The position numbers and the translations under genes are program-made. A stretch of DNA of 64,000 nt from Solea solea. Its lineage: Eukaryota; Chordata; Actinopteri; Pleuronectiformes; Soleidae. The stretch is taken from NCBI RefSeq assembly GCF_958295425.1, contig NC_081145.1:12311099-12375098 (forward strand). The letters run 5' to 3'. Every line of letters begins with the position of its first letter. The first letter of the stretch is position 1. Of this stretch, positions 61,358-64,000 are shown piece by piece. The notes beneath the pieces were generated by a model. The model ran no database searches. It was given only the letters and a program-made list of their open reading frames with translations, and had not been told where the DNA came from.

Positions 61358-64000
61358 ATTGTTGTCAAGCTATGGACATACTGACGTACAACTTTTATGT
61401 TACTTCTTGGATGACATACTTGTAATGTCAAATTTTGGACGACATACTAAACTATGACTTTTTTGTCACCTTTTGGACGACATACTAAACTATGACTTTT
61501 TTGTCACCTTTTGGACGACATACTAAACTATGACTTTTTTGTCAATTTTTGGACGACATACTAAACTATGACTTTTTTTGTAAATTTTTGGACGACATAC
61601 TAAACTATGACTTTTTTGTCAATTTCTGGAACACATACTAAACTATGACATTTTTGTCAATTTTTGGACATCATACTAAACTATGATGTTTTTGTCAATC
61701 TTTGGAAGACATACTGAACTATGACTTTTTTTGTAAATTTTTGGACGACATACTAAACTATGACTTTTTTGTCAATTTTTGAACGACATACTAAACTATG
61801 ACTTTTTTGTCAATTTTTGGATGACATACTTAACTATGACTTTTTTGTCAATTTTTGGACGACATACTAAACTATGACATTTTTGTAAATTTTTGGACGA
61901 CGTACTAAACTATGACTTTTTTGTCAATTTTTGAACGACATACTAAACTATGACTTTTTTTGTAAATTTTTGGACGACATACTAAACTATGACTTTTTTT
62001 GTAAATTTTTGGACGACATACTAAACTATGACTTTTTTGTCAATTTCTGGAACACATACTAAACTATGACATTTTTGTCAATTTTTGGACATCATACTAA
62101 ACTATGATGCTTTTGTCAATCTTTGGAAGACATACTGAACTATGACTTTTTTTGTAAATTTTTGGACGACATACTAAACCATGACTTTTTTGTCAATTTT
62201 TGAACGACATACTAAACTATGACTTTTTTGTCAATTTTTGGATGACATACTAAACTATGACATTTTTGTCAATTTTTGGACGACATACTAAACTATGACT
62301 TTTTCGTCATTTTTTGGACGACATACTAAACTATGACTTTTTTTGTCAATTTTTGGACGACATACTAAACTATGACTTTTTTGTTAATTTTTTAACAACA
62401 TACTAGACTATGACTCTTTTTCTCATTTTGGATGACATACTAAACTATGACATTTTTGTCACATTTTGGACGACATACTAAACTATGACTTTTTTTCAAA
62501 TTTTGGACAACATACTAAATTATGACTTTTTGTCTCATTTTGGAACACATACTAAACTTTGAACTATGACTTTTTCGTCTCATTTTGGGCGACACACTAA
62601 ACTATGAATTTTTTGGTCAATTTTTGGACGACAGACTAAACTATGACTTTTTTGTCACATTTTGGACAACATACTAAACTATGACATTTTGTCTGATTTT
62701 GGTCAAAATACTTAACTAGGACTTTTTTGTCAATTTTTGGACGACATACTTACCTATGACTTTTTTGAACATTTTTGGACAACATACTAAACTATGACTG
62801 CATTGTCAATTTTTGGACCACAGACTCAATTATGACTTTTTTGTCAATTTTTGGACTACAGACTAAACTATGACTTTTTTGTCAGTTTTTGGACGACATA
62901 CTTAACTATGACTTTTTTGTCAATGTTTGGACAACATCCTAAACTATGACGTTTTTGTCAATTTTGGACGACATAATAAACTATGACTCTTTTGTCTCAC
63001 GACATTGGACGACATACTAAACTATGACTTTTTAGTCAAATTTTGAATGACATACTAAACTGTGACTTTTTTGTCACCTTTTGGACGACATACTAAACTA
63101 TGACTTTTTTGTCAATTTTTGGATGACATACTAAACTATGACTTTTTTTGTAAATTTTTGGACGACATACTAAACTATGACTTTTTTGTCAATTTTTGGA
63201 CATCATACTAAACTATGATGTTTTTGTCAATCTTTGGAAGACATACTGAACTATGACTTTTTTTGTACATTTTTGGACGACATACTAAACTATGACTTTT
63301 TTGTCAATTTTTGGACGACATACTAAACTATGACCTATTTTGTCAATTTTTGGATGACATACTTAACTATGACTTTTTTGTCAATTTTTGGACGACATAC
63401 TAAACTATGACATTTTTGTAAATTTTTGGACGACGTACTAAACTATGACTTTTTTGTCAAATTTTGGACGACATACTAAACTATGACTTTTTTTGTCAAT
63501 TTTTGGACGACATACTAAACTATGACTTTTTTTGTCAATTTTTGGACAACATACTAAACTATGATGTTTTTGTCAATCTTTGGACGACATACTGAACTAT
63601 GACTTTTTTTGTCACATTTTGAACAACATACTAGACTATGACTTTTTTATCTCATTTTGGATGACATACTTACCTATGACTTTTTTTGTCAATTTTTGAA
63701 CGACATACTACACTATGAGTTTTTTGTCCATTTTTGGACGACATACTAAACTATGAGATTTCTGTCAATTTTTGGACGACATACTAAACTATGACTTTTT
63801 TTTGTCAATTTTTGGACAACATACTAAACTATGATGTTTTTGTCAATCTTTGGACGACATACTGAACTATGACTTTTTTTGTCACATTTTGAACAACATA
63901 CTAGACTATGACTTTTTTATCTCATTTTGGATGACATACTTACCTATGACTTTTTTTGTCAATTTTTGAACGACATACTACACTATGAGTTTTTTGTCCA

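Larger units (their letters stand above)
59000..64000. repeat. Tandem array of a roughly 38-bp unit (minisatellite/satellite)
   Basis: The basic unit is GACTTTTTTGTCAATTTTTG followed by GACGACATACTAAACTAT, 38 bp, repeated about 130 times from near 59000 to the window end, so the array is longer than seen. Units vary between 36 and 40 bp mainly in T-run length. Recurrent variants include ATCTCATTTTGGATGACATA (with TTAACTAT), GATGTTTTTGTCAATCTTTG (with CTGAACTAT) and GTCACATTTTGAACAACATA (with CTAGACTAT). It is interrupted by two tRNA-like segments and has higher-order repeats. Reading frames inside are chance. Confidence 0.97.

Noticed and set aside
60878..61457. Two 64-codon frames that are nearly identical to each other
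   Set aside because: They arise from the 385-bp duplication with the tRNA-like insert; similarity reflects duplication of the block, not a gene pair.
59000..64000. TACTAAAC in every array unit, like a yeast branch point followed by a T run
   Set aside because: No AG follows the T runs at a useful distance, and adal is transcribed from the other strand. Coincidental resemblance.
59000..64000. CRISPR-like regular spacing
   Set aside because: The units are directly adjacent with no unique spacers, and the genome is a vertebrate one.

Overview
This is vertebrate nuclear DNA, almost certainly from a teleost fish. The genes have many small exons with GT-AG introns of about 80-300 bp. The proteins are close to human orthologues but clearly diverged. 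The dispersed repeats (a CA-rich SINE/MITE-like family, a Tc1/mariner relic, TTAA-ended MITEs and a LINE 3' tail) are of types common in fish. Five protein-coding genes could be read by hand, exon by exon, from reading frame plus splice sites.

Layout. 1-6775 is intronic sequence of alx4, and 6776-7121 (minus) is alx4 coding exon 1; its homeobox exons lie left of the window. 7122-28731 is about 21.6 kb without a gene, holding microsatellites, two copies of a CA-flanked dispersed repeat, a Tc1 relic and a 48-bp insertion with a 14-bp target-site duplication. 28732-31155 (minus) is the complete 159-aa coding region of lmo2. 31156-36921 holds the lmo2 5' region and a GC-rich candidate promoter for caprin1. 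36922-44610 (plus) is caprin1: 17 coding exons, 700 aa. 46386-55045 (plus) is nat10: 28 coding exons, 1037 aa. 55421-57226 (minus) is the 3' part of adal (N6-methyl-AMP deaminase): 8 exons, 286 aa; its first exons are not in the window. From about 59000 to the window end runs a tandem array of a roughly 38-bp, T-rich unit, about 130 copies, with higher-order structure and two copies of a tRNA-like insert.

Biology. alx4, lmo2, caprin1 and nat10 have orthologues on human 11p (ALX4 at 11p11.2; LMO2, CAPRIN1 and NAT10 at 11p13), so the block looks like conserved synteny; adal is on human chromosome 15. Alx4 is a craniofacial and limb homeodomain factor, Lmo2 a blood and endothelial transcription cofactor, Caprin1 an mRNP and stress-granule RNA-binding protein, Nat10 an RNA cytidine acetyltransferase, and Adal a purine nucleotide salvage enzyme. 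They do not form a pathway. nat10 and adal converge with only 375 bp between their stop codons.

Most worth a second look: the 38-bp array with its 278-bp and 385-bp higher-order repeats and tRNA-like passengers; a near-perfect long hairpin in the adal intron (57897-58004); a (GT)16 tract in place of a normal polypyrimidine tract at the nat10 exon 3 acceptor; and two MITEs with related TTAA-ended inverted repeats. I found no clear new enzymatic or defence system. Coordinates come from reading by eye; no alignment or database search was run.
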